The notes under the pieces were generated by a model. The model made no database searches and was not told where the DNA came from. It worked only from the letters and a program-made list of their open reading frames with translations. Below, piece after piece: positions 47,880 to 59,298 of a DNA stretch of 64,000 nt (its first letter is position 1; the number at the start of each line of letters is the position of its first letter). The stretch lies in NCBI RefSeq assembly GCF_037042905.1, contig NC_087254.1, positions 17,912,603 through 17,976,602 of the forward strand. Direction: 5' to 3'. Source of the stretch: Lytechinus pictus. Taxonomy: Eukaryota > Echinodermata > Echinoidea > Temnopleuroida > Toxopneustidae. Position numbers and translations under genes: made by a program.

Positions 47880-48445
47880 CCTTAGATCTCGGCCACTGAT
47901 TGTGCGATCGCTGTGAAAATTTGCATGCGCGTAGAGCCGGATGTAAACTACAAGACTGTATATTAAAATTTTCAAAAAATTAATTGTTTATATTTTATTT
48001 CTAATTACCGGTACTTACAAGTATGCAAATAAGCGTAAGAAATTTGCCCTAAGTTTGTTTTTTGTGTATGTTTTTGTCTTTAACTCAATTTATATAGCTA
48101 GAAGAATGCCATTGTTTTATGAGAGTATCAATTTTTACATTTATAACAAATATCTAAAAAAAATGCAAAAATATAATTAATTTCTTATGTATTTTTTTTT
48201 TTAAATTATGTACTTCTTTGTTTTTTCAAACTTTTGTTTTTCTGTTGAGCTTTGTCGGGGATCCATTTGCAATCATAAATAGCATAAAATAAATCCATTT
48301 AACCCAACAGAAGTAAAAATAATCATACATTTATGATTTTTTTTTTGAAAAACACAATTTGCATTGACTTTGTACACGGAATCGCATTTTTGAGCAATTT
48401 TGGGTCTGACATGCACTTACAAAATGTTGCGTAATTTTTATACAG
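47880..48445. repeat. Dispersed repeat containing GGGTCTGACATGCACTTACA
   Basis: GGGTCTGACATGCACTTACA and GCATTGACTTTGTACACGGA match the repeats at 31900 and 43255. The left part begins TGCCCCCTTAGATCTCGGCC. No coding content. Confidence 0.5.
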
Positions 48446-48556
48446 GATTTTGAAGAATCAGGGCTCTTGTGTATGTTTTGGCATGATTACAGTTAATCTG
48501 TATTGTCAATCCCCTCACACTACTCCAGACATTTTGACAGTGTTTTTAAGCATTAT

Positions 48557-48654
48557 ATTATATTGGATGGCTAAGAATGGAATACCAGAAAGATTCAAAG
48601 AGTTTGGGCAAATATATTTTTGGTATTCCATGAAAGAAAGCCATCCAATATAAT
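48557..48654. ncRNA. Candidate pre-miRNA-like hairpin
   Basis: ATTATATTGGATGGCT pairs perfectly with AGCCATCCAATATAAT (16 bp). After a small internal loop (AAGA opposite GAAAGAA), ATGGAATACCA pairs perfectly with TGGTATTCCAT (11 bp), leaving a ~33-nt terminal loop. Total 98 nt. Size and shape suit a microRNA precursor, but a tiny foldback MITE gives the same picture. No known miRNA was recognised. Confidence 0.35.
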
Positions 48655-49378
48655 TATTATCATCTATCCCACCCCTAGCAATCAAAAAGAGGGAGAAATT
48701 TTGATTAAACAAGTCATATCACAAAGTCATAATGGCATCATCACAGCTTCATAAGATCAAATTTGGTCGTTGACATTCGACTTGCATGTAGTTCATTATG
48801 ACGTCATTGAGTGTCGTGCTCTTATGCTGCGCACTGGCTGCGCACAGCATTGCTTTCATTGTTGTACGCATTGTATATTTCACGCATCATGCGCACTATA
48901 CTGTTGAATATGCTCTCATACTCAACGGCAAATTTTGTATAGGAGCCTATGGGATATTCGTCAGATTTCGGTCCTTTCTAGGAATACGCTCTGATACTGC
49001 ACAGGCAATTGATTCAGATCAAAATATGCGTTTTTAATGTATGGCTAAAACGCTCTATATAGATGATAGTAACCTTTATTCTTCATCAATTTTTGAATGG
49101 TAAACCCTAATGGCCCGATAAAAAAAATTAATATTGAGGAAGAGTCAATTAATTAATCCACACTATTTTCATTGCCTGAATTTACACTTGTTGCTAAGGT
49201 TACAGCAGCTGCATACAAAAGGTGGCTCATTTAATAACAGATAGTGGTTCTCTCGATGCTGTAACCATAGCAACAGTCATTGTTGGTTTCTCACAGTATG
49301 TGCACTGGATCGAGTATAATTATATGCATAAACTATGGTTGTCGACAACAGATTAAAAAGCATGTTTGTGAATGCTGG

Positions 49379-50040
49379 CCATGAGGTTAATTAAAAATTC
49401 ATATACTGGTAAACATACATTTAAGTGACCTTCCATGATAAAAATATTAACCCAAGTAAAATCAATTTTTTTTACCAGATTATGCCAAAAATGTGCTACA
49501 TATATGCAGGTCTTCTATTAAAGTAAAAATTCATACGAATTGTTTGAACCCACAAAATATTTGACTGAACGTCTATAGCCTTCATATCATAACATGCAAG
49601 ATAGTATTGGTTTGATGAGAATGCTTTAAAGCAAAGAATTAATGAAAGTCTATTTTTTATCAATCATAAAATTGGACTCCTGTGACTTATGAAAAAAATA
49701 TTGCCTGTTATACCGGTACACACTCACACATGCATAACTTGATAGATAAATACTATCAAAGGCCATTAGATGATTGAAAATTCATATACTGGTAAATTTA
49801 TATAAGTTGACCTCCCATAATTCAGATACTAGTCCAAGTCAAATAATATTTTTAGACTAGATTACGCCAATCTTGTGTTATATGCTGTACATGTAGGTCT
49901 TCTGTTAAAGTAACATTCATACTAATTTCTGTGGACTCACAAAATATTTGACTCAACATAGTATAGTCACATATTTTTGTTTAAGATGTTGTAATGGTTG
50001 AATGAGAATGCTTTTATAAAGAACAGATAAATAAAATGCT
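49379..50040 (+). repeat. Diverged ~390-bp tandem duplication
   Basis: AAATTCATATACTGGTAAA, TAGGTCTTCTGTTAAAGTAA-like, CACAAAATATTTGACT and TGAGAATGCTTT blocks occur in the same order around 49395-49640 and 49785-50020, offset about 392 bp. Copies differ by many substitutions, so it is old. Confidence 0.6.
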
Positions 50041-50554
50041 TTTGACTGTTAATCAGGCAGAACGATCGACTCCTAAAGAAACCCCCACATATTGCCTTTG
50101 ATACACACTGAAATGTGCATGATGGTGCATGGTGGATGTATTGAATTTCATGCACTAGCCAAATTAGGATCAAAATATTTTTGTAAAGAAATTATGGTTG
50201 ACAAAAAAGGCGGTTACTTTTTTTCATCCACATTTTTAGTGTTTAATTCCTTGATTAAACAACTTGTGAAATATCCATAAGTTCCCTGCTTTTTTAAAAA
50301 AATTCTTGCTCAGACTGAATTGTTGACTAATTCTCAGCCTCTATAGTACCATATCAGTTAAATGACCATGATGTTCCTCAGCCCCTAGTTCTCAAGACTT
50401 CTCTTTGAGCACCACTCACATGACTTGATAAATTCTCCAAATTAACTTTGTCTACTGAGTAAACTCATTTCACCTTTACAATTGTTAGAATAATCTCTTG
50501 TATTTTTTAAAAATATATCTTTTAATCAATTGCACTGAGCATTGCTGATGAAGT

Positions 50555-50670
50555 GGTAGTTCAAGCTTAAGCCAGGGTAATGATAATTGAGCTTTGTAAC
50601 TGTTGGCAAAAAGTGCGATATGAATACAGCTTTTGTTATTATCGTTATTATTCTCATTATTATTATTAGA
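50555..50670 (+). mobile_element. 3' fragment of a tRNA SINE
   Basis: GCTTAAGCCAGGGTAATGAT and AAAGTGCGATATGAATACAG followed by ATT-rich repeats match the SINE 3' end. The head and middle are absent. Confidence 0.5.
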
Positions 50671-50716
50671 TGGAATTACTTGAATACTCAGAAGGTGTTG
50701 TGTAATTTTGGTGACA

Positions 50717-50915
50717 ACATTTGCTCCAGCGACAATTGCTTTGGGCTTTATTTCTTCTCAGATATAGGGTACGGGTTGCAAATGTTGCAATAGGGTTTTA
50801 TGTTAGGTTAAGGGTTAGGTTTAGAATAGGGTATAGTGTTAAACCCATGGTTGAAGTTGGTCATAGCATTAATGTGTGGAATTAACAGCGGAGCAATTGT
50901 TGCTGGAGCAAATGT
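50717..50915. mobile_element. 199-bp MITE with ACATTTGCTCCAGC ends and telomere-like interior
   Basis: ACATTTGCTCCAGCGACAAT at the left and ATTGTTGCTGGAGCAAATGT at the right are inverted. The middle has GTTAGGTTAAGGGTTAGGTT, a degenerate telomere-like stretch. Confidence 0.6.
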
Positions 50916-51324
50916 GATGGAACTGTCATTTTATTGAATAAGACAACATTGGTATTTGAATTATTCCAGTATAATGTCTGGAAGATGTATACTGATCTGA
51001 AAGATGATGGAACAAAGTTTTGTTGGAGTCATATGTTGTGCAGAAAGTTACTTGCAAAATCTATCAGAGTACTTTCCATATATTGTTTTACAGAACTGCT
51101 TTGATTTAATTACTGAAATAAATTATCAATATATTGTAAAGAAAGTTGATGTTTTCTATATTGATTATTTCAGATTTGGTGTTGATATATATTTTTTTCA
51201 TTTGGCCTTGTATCATTTTAATAAAGGCTCTGTAGAATTGTTGGTATAATTTTATTACTATTTGCAGTATATTGATTATCACCAACATCACGGTTTACAA
51301 AATAAGAGACAAAAAAACAAAACC

Positions 51325-51640
51325 CACAAGTTTTTGTCCAACTCTCATTTCTTTATTTCTGCATGAATTATGTTCATACTTGGTGCATATGAGCCTTGGG
51401 TAACACTTCATGTGTGGTGTGTTCATGAGGATGATGAGGTCAAAGGTCATCTAGGGGTCAAAAATTCAAATGACATGAGGTCATGTCCGTCCTTTTATGA
51501 AGTGTTCAACTTGCTCTCATTTCTTCATTTGTGCATCAATTTTGATCACTCTTGGTTCAAAAGATCCTTTAGTGATACCACTTATGTGTTGTTGAGGATG
51601 GTTGAGAGACCAGTCATACACAGACTGTCCAAACCAAACT
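51325..51640 (+). repeat. Second copy of the AGGTCAAAGGTCA-bearing dispersed repeat
   Basis: CTCATTTCTTTATTTCTGCA, TTCATGAGGATGATGAGG and TCATCTAGGGGTCAAAA match the repeat at 480-900. AGGTCAAAGGTCA is at 51437-51449. It lies about 350-670 bp past the stop of the GCNT-like gene. Confidence 0.6.
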
Positions 51641-51993
51641 TCAGAACACAATTTGTTGGAATCTTTAAAAGCAACGCTTTTACAGAAAAATTAAATGTAC
51701 ATTCACCCTGAATCTAAACATTATAGATGAGGATTTCATAATTCATCATCCGAGTAAAGGTATTCTATGTTTTGTCACCTTGGATACATGTAATGTCATA
51801 ATTGATTCTAAATGGTTAGGCCTATACAAGTAATATAGTGTAAACATGATTTGCTTTGTTTTCTGCTACAGTGAATCACAACAGCATGATCAGTGAAACT
51901 AACTCCTAACTGACCGATGGTATGTCATAGGAGATAACATTATATATCACCCTGGAGTCTGTTTGTTGGGGTGACTGTCGCATAAGATGAATG

Positions 51994-53475
51994 TTAATTC
52001 AGTCCAAACATATCAGTTGCAGGGAATTCTGGAACATAGTCTTTGATAGCCTCTGGGTTAGCATTTCTGTAATCCAACAACTGTTCCATACATTGAATAG
52101 CAATGGGATCAAACGACATTTGGAACTTATTTGCAAAGAGGTGACGAGCATGGGCCAGATGTCGAACATATCCTGCTCCGAAGATGCAGATGTTTCTCAC
52201 ATATTTACCAACACATTCAGGTGAATGGGAAGTGCTCTTCCAGTGGATAAACCTGACAGTGCTATTCCAAGATGACTTGGTGTACCCTCCAGGAACACCA
52301 GGTATCCTGTGGAGTGTCACCCAGTAGTGTTCATCAGGACTGAAAGTGTCTTCACTGTATTTCAATAAGTCAATAGCTGTTTGGTTGTGGATGACAAAAT
52401 GGACAAACTCCTTAGTTGCAGCGTAGTAGGCATTGCCAAAGAAGAACCGGAAGTCTTGCGGAGGTGGTGGCTTTGGGACATCCTTCATCTTGACCATCAT
52501 GTTATTTCGGAATTCATGGTGTATGCGAGTCCGATGATCAAACCAATCTGGTGCTAGGATACCAGGGATGTCATTATATCCTTGGAAAGCCTTCAACTGA
52601 TGAACGATCTCCAGATTGGTTTTGAGTGGAAAATCTTGTGCACAAAGGTTCAAGACATAGTTCCAAGGTTCTGGTCTTTGCAGGAGATCTGACATGCAAT
52701 TGATATCTGCTTGAAGACGACTTGAATGAGCATAATTCACCTTGACTGTCTTTGAGGCAATGAAAACATTTGGCAAGCATTCAGCTAGGGATCCTACAGA
52801 CTCCTGAAATAGTGACGGTGACTTTGCATCTGGATGGATACAGTATACATTCTGTAGCTGATATACTGCACGGAGTAATCTTTCAAGTTGTGAGGATTCT
52901 GAGTGGGTGACTATAATGTATGCAATTGGAAACTCTGCTTCTTCCTTTGATCGTGGGAATACCGGATACCTTCGTTGACTACGGTAATGCTCACAGTCAC
53001 TGGTCCAATTCTTGACTTCAACATCTGTTGGTATCTTTCTTCCATTTATCTTCAACATCTCTGTTGCCTTGGTAATAGACTGATGCTCTCCTCGTATTAT
53101 GGCTGTACAATCAACAGGATAGTGTTTATGATAAGAAGAAACAAAGGATGAGTTCCATTTCCCCTCATAAAAGAGCTTTTTAGCTTTCACCTGGAGATTA
53201 GAACTATTTGGCTGTTGCGCATCCACCTTTTCTGTTCTCAACGCATCATACACATAACTTTTGTTTGGACCAAAGATCGAACCATTAATCGAGTTTTTGC
53301 CTGAAATTTCTTTTTCTGAGTTGTTAGCTGTATGGTATTTTCGGTAAACTTGATGTTGAATGACAAAAAGCACAATAATTGCCATGGCCGTCCATAACAT
53401 AGATGCACATGAAGGCCATGATAGACTCAAGGAGAGTCGACTGCTCACTCTACGAGCTTTCCTTGCGACGATCAT
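51994..53475 (-). CDS. Beta-1,6-N-acetylglucosaminyltransferase (core 2 GlcNAcT/GCNT-like, GT14), single coding exon
   Basis: The family adds GlcNAc in beta-1,6 linkage to O-glycan cores (core 2 branching) or to related acceptors in the Golgi, from UDP-GlcNAc. The 493-aa ORF is intact and ends in TGA or a similar stop at its 3' edge. It has type II topology: a short basic cytosolic tail, a membrane anchor at about residues 26-44, a stem to about 180, then the catalytic domain. Family-type motifs: FPIAYIIVTH (182-191), YCIHPDAKS (211-219), NLCAQDFPLKTNLEI (276-290), SPDEHYW (379-385; Glu382 matches the catalytic Glu of this family), RIPGVPGG (390-397), ICIFGAG (429-435) and HLFANKF (445-451). 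Eight N-glycosylation sequons can be read (for example 64-66, 108-110, 156-158, 364-366). An in-frame TAG lies 22-24 nt upstream of the Met, so this is the start. The exact acceptor (core 1, core 3, I-branch) cannot be assigned. Confidence 0.92.
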   Translation of the reverse strand: MIVARKARRVSSRLSLSLSWPSCASMLWTAMAIIVLFVIQHQVYRKYHTANNSEKEISGKNSINGSIFGPNKSYVYDALRTEKVDAQQPNSSNLQVKAKKLFYEGKWNSSFVSSYHKHYPVDCTAIIRGEHQSITKATEMLKINGRKIPTDVEVKNWTSDCEHYRSQRRYPVFPRSKEEAEFPIAYIIVTHSESSQLERLLRAVYQLQNVYCIHPDAKSPSLFQESVGSLAECLPNVFIASKTVKVNYAHSSRLQADINCMSDLLQRPEPWNYVLNLCAQDFPLKTNLEIVHQLKAFQGYNDIPGILAPDWFDHRTRIHHEFRNNMMVKMKDVPKPPPPQDFRFFFGNAYYAATKEFVHFVIHNQTAIDLLKYSEDTFSPDEHYWVTLHRIPGVPGGYTKSSWNSTVRFIHWKSTSHSPECVGKYVRNICIFGAGYVRHLAHARHLFANKFQMSFDPIAIQCMEQLLDYRNANPEAIKDYVPEFPATDMFGLN

Positions 53476-53531
53476 GGTATCAGTAGGTTTCTCACACTAA
53501 AAATTCATGTGTAATCCTGTCCACTCCGTCT

Positions 53532-53551
53532 CCTACGATTAAAGAAAAATA
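53532..53551 (-). other. Probable 3' splice site in the GCNT-like 5' UTR
   Basis: On the minus strand a pyrimidine-rich stretch ends in CGTAG and is followed by GAGACGG. The exon would begin at 53532, 57 nt upstream of the start codon. Vertebrate GCNT genes commonly have a non-coding first exon spliced to one coding exon, which fits this. The upstream exon was not located. Confidence 0.45.
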
Positions 53552-53574
53552 GGAAGGATTGAGATTAGAAGAAA

Positions 53575-53830
53575 TGGGATAAGAGAAGAATAAGATGGAG
53601 GAGGAGAAGAAGAAGGAGGAGAAGAAGATTAAGAAGAAGGAGGAGGAGGAGAAGAAGAGGGAGGTGATTACAAATTAATGGAGAAGGACGAGGACAGAAA
53701 AAAAGAGTATGAACAAGGGAAAGAAAAGAAAGAAAATGAAGGATAAAGAAGGCAAGATAGGACAAGAAATAGGAGAGGAATGAAGAATATGAGGAAGAAG
53801 AATAAGATAACGAAAAGGGGGGAGGATGAG
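53575..53830 (+). repeat. Polypurine tract upstream of the GCNT-like gene
   Basis: GAGGAGGAGAAGAAGAAGGA and similar. On the gene's own strand this is polypyrimidine. It lies about 40-300 bp upstream of the probable 5'-UTR splice acceptor, so within the presumed first intron. Confidence 0.8.
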
Positions 53831-55325
53831 AAGACTATATTAAGAGTAGACACTAAGTTGTTTTTTTTCCAATCACACGTTCATTAAACATGTTAAATCA
53901 AGCATGAAAAGATTATTAAAATGGAATATCTTAATGTTACACTTAAAACGTCTTCCTTATACTAACCATCATTGGCCTAAATGAATATAAACAAGTAAAC
54001 CCCAAATTTTGTTTATATCATCATTCAAATTACGAAGCATGCTGATATGTTTTAGCTCTGGATTCATGACTCATAACGACAGCATTTTTGAAATATTTAT
54101 TTCTTATGTTCGTGAGTCATATAGCTCCCAGTCTGTTACACTACTATCTATAACATGTTTAAATTATGAACATATCAACCCTTTTTTGTTGACATTCTTA
54201 AGAAATTCAGCTGTGCTTACCTTGTTACATGTATAAAAGAACACTGGGTATAGTGGGTATTACCTCTATTGATTAACTCAGATCACTTTATTGATCAACC
54301 TAGCTCAGCTGTCTAAATTCGACTTGTCTAGCTCCTCAATACATCCCGTTGAGAACGCGTTACAAGTAGCCCTGGATTGTAACTTCACAATAGCGATCGA
54401 ACATCTTAAACTGGATGAAAATGGATTATCGATTGAAAAACCATATACAAGTAGTGCTAGGATCGTATACAACAAATGAATTCTTGAACTTTTAACAGGC
54501 CGTTTTATACTAGCTGGTAGATTTGTTGTCAGCGCTGCAGCCATTCACTAATAGTAGTTGCCGTAGATAAGCCTATCAGTGAGAGCCAATGAATGATCAC
54601 GAAAATCAGCGGTGACAGTAAAGGCTCTAGAGTTTTGCTCGCTCGGCCGGAGCTTTTTAGACAGATCCTGGGGGGGGGGGGTGCGTTTAAATGTGTTTGG
54701 AAATAAGCAAGGGCGGAAATCTCTCCCCAAAGGTAGGGGGACCAAGGGCTGGAAAATTTGACAAGCAAAAAAAAAGGTTATTCACCGCAAAATTTCAGGT
54801 CGTTTCGACCAAAATAAATTTGAGAAGCAACAAAAAAGAAAAAAGGTTATCACCCAAAACATCGGGCGTAACAATGGAAAGTTACTCGAATTATAGAAGT
54901 CTCTAAAGAAGAGAAATTCGTCGCCTCAATGAGCAAGTATCGCACCCGTATCGCAACAAAGTGACGCAAGCAGGAACCTCAGGATCGCAGCAAACGATGT
55001 CGAACAATAAATTGTTACGATACTCCAACAATTAACAATGAAAATTTAGTTTTAAATTCGATCTCCCTTTTTTATTACAGGAAATATATCAATTAACAAA
55101 ACAAAACAAAAATTCTTACATGTCTTGAAGGGCAGTTTATAATCACTCGCGTCGCGTTCTGGTTCGTAATCACTCGCGTTTTGGATTTTTGGCGATTTTT
55201 TTTATTTCGGTGCGATTTTTTTTTAACGGTGTCTTCAATGAAAGAGACATGCAGGGAAATTTGAGTTTCGTTTTAAGCCGGCAATTAAGTGCCTTAAAAT
55301 AAAATGTACTCGACTACTGTTTTAA

Positions 55326-55920
55326 AGGAGAATCCAGCCTTGGCCATAAAATGTTGTGTTGGGAAGGAGAAAAATTAATTAAACAGAATGGTGAAAGTTT
55401 GAAAGAAATCGGACAAGCAATAAGAAAGTTATAGCTGCTTTAAAATTGAGATCACTAATACTATGTAGATTTCAAATTGGCAACTGAGTAAGTAAATTAT
55501 GACAAGGGGCAAGGACAACTTTCCCATAGGCCATGTACTTTATTATCAGGGATTTGTGGTTTTCTCCTAAGTACCCATTCCCCTGGGGCAGAAATCTAAA
55601 TATAACCCAGGTAGTATATTGTTTCATGTCCTCATGAAAGAAAAATATCATTTGAAATAAAACTTTTTGGAAAAATGACAATTTAGCCATAATATGTATT
55701 GGAGTACATGGAAGAATAGTCCTTGCCTTACATCACTATGACATCCCATATGCGACCAATTTTAAGTCTCCATGGGTATAGTGATTACCAATATTTACAA
55801 CTTTTAAAAATCCATAACTTTCTTGTTGTTTGTCCAATATTGTTCAAACTTTCACCTATCAACTTGTCTGATTTTTCTATTCCATATAATAACAAGTTTT
55901 TATTTGGGTTGGATTCCCCT
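55326..55920. mobile_element. TTAA-flanked MITE, family B relative, nested
   Basis: Ends AGGAGAATCCA and TTGGATTCCCCT with TTAA at 55322-55325 and 55921-55924. It shares GAGATCACTAAT and AAGAAAGTTAT motifs with the copy at 8206. It is nested within the foldback element 55140-56950, next to its left arm. Confidence 0.65.
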
Positions 55921-56149
55921 TTAAGTACCAAGAATAGATAACAAGCTTGATCCGCCCCAGACAGCTGGCAGCAGTCTGTTTTGAGGAGTTTTTTTCAAAC
56001 ATTTTTATTTTTTTTTTAAATTTCTCTGTATTTGTTCTTTTAAATTTCTCTGTATTTCTCTGTATTTGTTTTTTTAAATTTCTCTGTATTTGTTCTTTTA
56101 AATTTCTCTGTATTTCTCTGTATTTGTTTTTTTGTAATTTCTCTGTATT

Positions 56150-56650
56150 TGTCCTTATTGTTCATCTCCCTTCTCACTTCTTCCTTTTCTCTTCTCAGTC
56201 TTCCCCTTATTTTATCTTCTCTTTCTCTTCTTCTACATCCTCCCCTCAATTTTCTCTTTTTAATTTTATTTTTACCCCCTTATGTCCTCCATCTTCTTTT
56301 TTCTTCTTCTACTTCTCCTCCTCCTTCTTGCTTTTCTTCTTCAGCACTTTTTTCCTCCCTGATTTTTACGGTAGTGTAGAATAATTCACAAAGAAAGGAA
56401 GAAGCAAATAAATAGTGATATTATGAAATTGTAGCACCTCACTATGCTTTATAAAGAATACCACAGACTTCAGGAAAATCCTCCAAAGGCAAAGCTAAAT
56501 CGAGAGTAGCCTTTCCTCCTTTTTCTTCTTTATTCCTTTTCTCCTTTCTTTCTCCTTTTTTCCTTGCTTCTTTCTTTCTGTCTGTCTTTTTTCTTTCTTT
56601 CTCTTTTCTCCCTCTTTCCCTTCCTTTCTCCCCCCCCCCCCTCTCTCTTT
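56150..56650 (+). repeat. Pyrimidine-rich tracts inside the foldback element
   Basis: Two C/T-rich stretches (56150-56370 and 56510-56655). They are preceded by tandem AATTTCTCTGTATTTGTT units at about 56020-56150. Low-complexity ORFs here are artefacts. Confidence 0.75.
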
Positions 56651-57728
56651 TTTTAGGGGAGCCCCCCCCGCTTCCGCCGCCTATGGCTCTAAGATTTAAG
56701 ATGTGGAATGTGATTATGTTAAAACAGTAGTCAAAATTTGCTTGTTATCTTAAAACAGTGGTCGAGAACGTTTTATTTAAGGCACTTACCAGCTTAAAAT
56801 AAAACGAAACTCGAATTTCAATTTCATTTTATTTTTCCAGTACGTTTGTCCCATTGAAGACACCGTTAGAAAAAAAATCGCACCGAAAAAAAAAAAAATC
56901 GCCAAAAATCAAAAACGCGTGTGATTACCAACCCGACGCGAGTGATTACGAATGCGAGTGAATATAATAAGCCTCTTGAAGAGTTCGATGTGCAATCCAA
57001 GGTTATGATTAAATCCAAATAAAATCCAAGTTGGTTGGCGAAGATTCCTTAAATAAAAGTTCACAATGATGGCGATGATGAAATTGATGTTGAAGCACGA
57101 TGAATAACAAGAGTCACTGTGTAACGAGTTGAAATGTCTGTGAAGACGATGTTGATGATGACAAACAGTCAATTTCAGCAATCCACGGGTTGAAAAGAGT
57201 TCATTGAAACAGGTTGATGATCTCGATGAGAGATGAGAATTCCTCTCTCAAAGTAACTGCAAACAGTTCATTGATGGCGTGCAAACAATTTTACAGAAGC
57301 TAATGTCGTATTCCAGTTGGAAATAAACTATGCTCTGACATAAAGTCTGGCGTGAAACTCTGAGTTCTGATCTGATATGATGATGTCCTTGAAGAAACTG
57401 CCAGCTTATATACATAAATATTTACTATTCTGGAAGCTTCTAGTATTGTCTTTAAAAGAGCATTACCCTTCTTTCTAGAATAGTCCACTTCTAGAAGACT
57501 CTTGGATGACCTCAGTGAAATTAATGATGTAAACAACATAGCTAGTCCTATTGTCCTTTTCACTGCCACTAGCAGTCTATTGTCTGTCTTAGTACATTCC
57601 AGAAATAACAAAGATTATTTTATCTCATTAAATAGCATGCCTAACAAAGCTTTAAACCGCCTCGATCACAAGAATCCCCGTTAAATTACGAGAACTTTTT
57701 TAGGCTGAAAAATACCCATTAATTATTC

Positions 57729-58122
57729 CTGCATTCACACCGCCCTGAAACATACCCTTCGGGATAAGTTCCTGAAGTTACGAGCATGCGCAGTATGGTC
57801 TGATAAGCAGCAAGGCGCGAAATTCAAAATCACTATAGCCCAGCAGCAACCCATGCACGGCGCCGCACCCAACGACACGCTGGGCTAAAAGTTCCCGTAA
57901 TTTGCTTTCAGACCGCCAAAATACCCACGACCTTGGAAAAATCCCCGCGAAAGTTCTCGTAATTTCGCCAAGTACCTACTATTTATCGGGGATTTTCTTT
58001 CGGGGATATTACGCGTAGTTTGCTTTCACACCGCCAAAATACCTGGTATTTTCTGATCGGGGTAAATTTCCCGATCAGAGAATACCTGGAACTGGCGAAC
58101 TTCGAGGCGGTCTGAAACCACC
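57729..58122. mobile_element. GC-rich MITE with TTCACACCGCC motifs
   Basis: ATTCACACCGCCCTGAAAC at the left is mirrored by GGCGGTCTGAAACC at the right. Further direct copies of TTTCAGACCGCCAAAATACC/TTTCACACCGCCAAAATACC are near 57906 and 58023. A hairpin TGATCGGG...CCCGATCA sits near 58058-58078. Non-coding. Confidence 0.55.
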
Positions 58123-58258
58123 TACTGAGACATTCTGGAATATTCTTAGTCATTATATGCTATTAATATCCTTAAAGAGGAAATAAGCAAATAAATGAAT
58201 GTAATTGCTCTTACAATTCTTATATATAACACAATACTCGCGGCGTACTATATAGTAA

Positions 58259-59275
58259 TTGCCTGAAATTCTACCCTACGGAATCGCCGAACCTGAAGTC
58301 GCTGATCATCGGGAGGATACGGATGAGATCATGTGCAGAATCGCGAATGATCGTCTTGGGATTCAGCTATCGAAATCTGACATTGATCGTTCCCACAGAG
58401 TCGCTAAAAAGACAAATGAGAAAGAAGGGGGCGGAAGGAAGACCCGCCCACGAGCTGTGATTGTCAAATTTTCGTCCTATCGTGTACGCGACGCTGTACT
58501 CAAAGCTCGCAAAAAACTAAAATTGGTTTAGCAATCGATAAATCGCTATTAAACTGCTAGTAATCAAGAATTGCTCTGGTCGACCAAAAGTCACCGAAAA
58601 GTAAAGGACGCATGGGTAAGCGACGGACCTAGCTTGTACACGGTCTTGACAACAAGCAGCACAAGAGAATGATAAGAGAAAAAACTGATCTGGACAAATT
58701 ATAAACAATCAATGAAGAATATAAACCATGTGAAATAAACTGACAATGTAATTACTACACACCATATTTCCCTCCTGCATTTGCTTTTTTAATGATATTT
58801 CGATTTCTGTATAATCTTAGATGTTTCCTTATTTTACAACGAGTAGTAACCTATATATAGGCTATGTTGTTTTTGTTATTTTTACTTTTACGTTTTAGTG
58901 AGTGATGATGAAAGTGTGTGATTTCCTGTTTCCCTTATCTCTCTGATTGTGAGTTTGGTAATCTATTCCACAATGAAAACATATTGATTGATGATAGTAG
59001 TATTTTGTTTGATGAAAATGGTGATTTTGATGACCTTTTTTGATACTATCGATCCTGACCGGAATACCGATATATTTGATGTCAATGATAAGTATTGGCT
59101 ACCTGAACAATTTAAAGCAAGTCAAGAAATGAGTTTGACAACTGAATTTGATCTGAGTTTAATCCATTTAAATTCAAGAAGCATGTATAAGAATTTGGAT
59201 ACAATTCATGATTTCATATGCGAATTAAAGTGTCAATTTTGTGTGTACCGATTTAGCGAGACTCGGATACATGAG
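58259..59275 (+). mobile_element. Broken LINE: ORF1 fragment and start of the ORF2 endonuclease
   Basis: 58259-58531 encodes 90 aa with EDTDEIMCRIANDRLG, SDIDRSHRV, RPRAVIVKFSSYRVRD and ARKKLK, the RRM-like core of LINE ORF1 proteins. After a stop, NQELLWSTKSHRKVKDAW continues in another frame. Around 59140-59270 LSLIHLNSRSMYKNLD and FSETRIHE match the start of an AP-type endonuclease. It is cut off at a TG repeat and the SINE at 59299. Confidence 0.7.
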
Positions 59276-59298
59276 CGTGTGTGTGTGTGTATTTGAGT

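Larger units (their letters stand above)
55140..56950. mobile_element. Foldback element with ~190-bp inverted arms
   Basis: Arm 55140-55328 and arm 56747-56950 are inverted copies: TAATCACTCGCGTC, TTTTTGGCGATTTTT, AACGGTGTCTTCAATG and GAGTTTCGTTTTA occur in both. The interior holds a nested TTAA MITE and pyrimidine-rich simple sequence. No transposase was seen. Confidence 0.75.

Noticed and set aside
48798-49037. 79-aa ORF with a hydrophobic start resembling a secreted peptide
   Set aside because: No Kozak, splice or homology support; the sequence has short inverted motifs (GCGCACTGGCTGCGCAC) suggestive of repeat DNA.
55947-56384. 145-aa Phe/Ser-rich ORF
   Set aside because: Translation of pyrimidine-rich simple sequence inside a foldback element.
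57300-57611. 103-aa minus-strand ORF
   Set aside because: No family recognised. It lies among repeats with no splice signals found.
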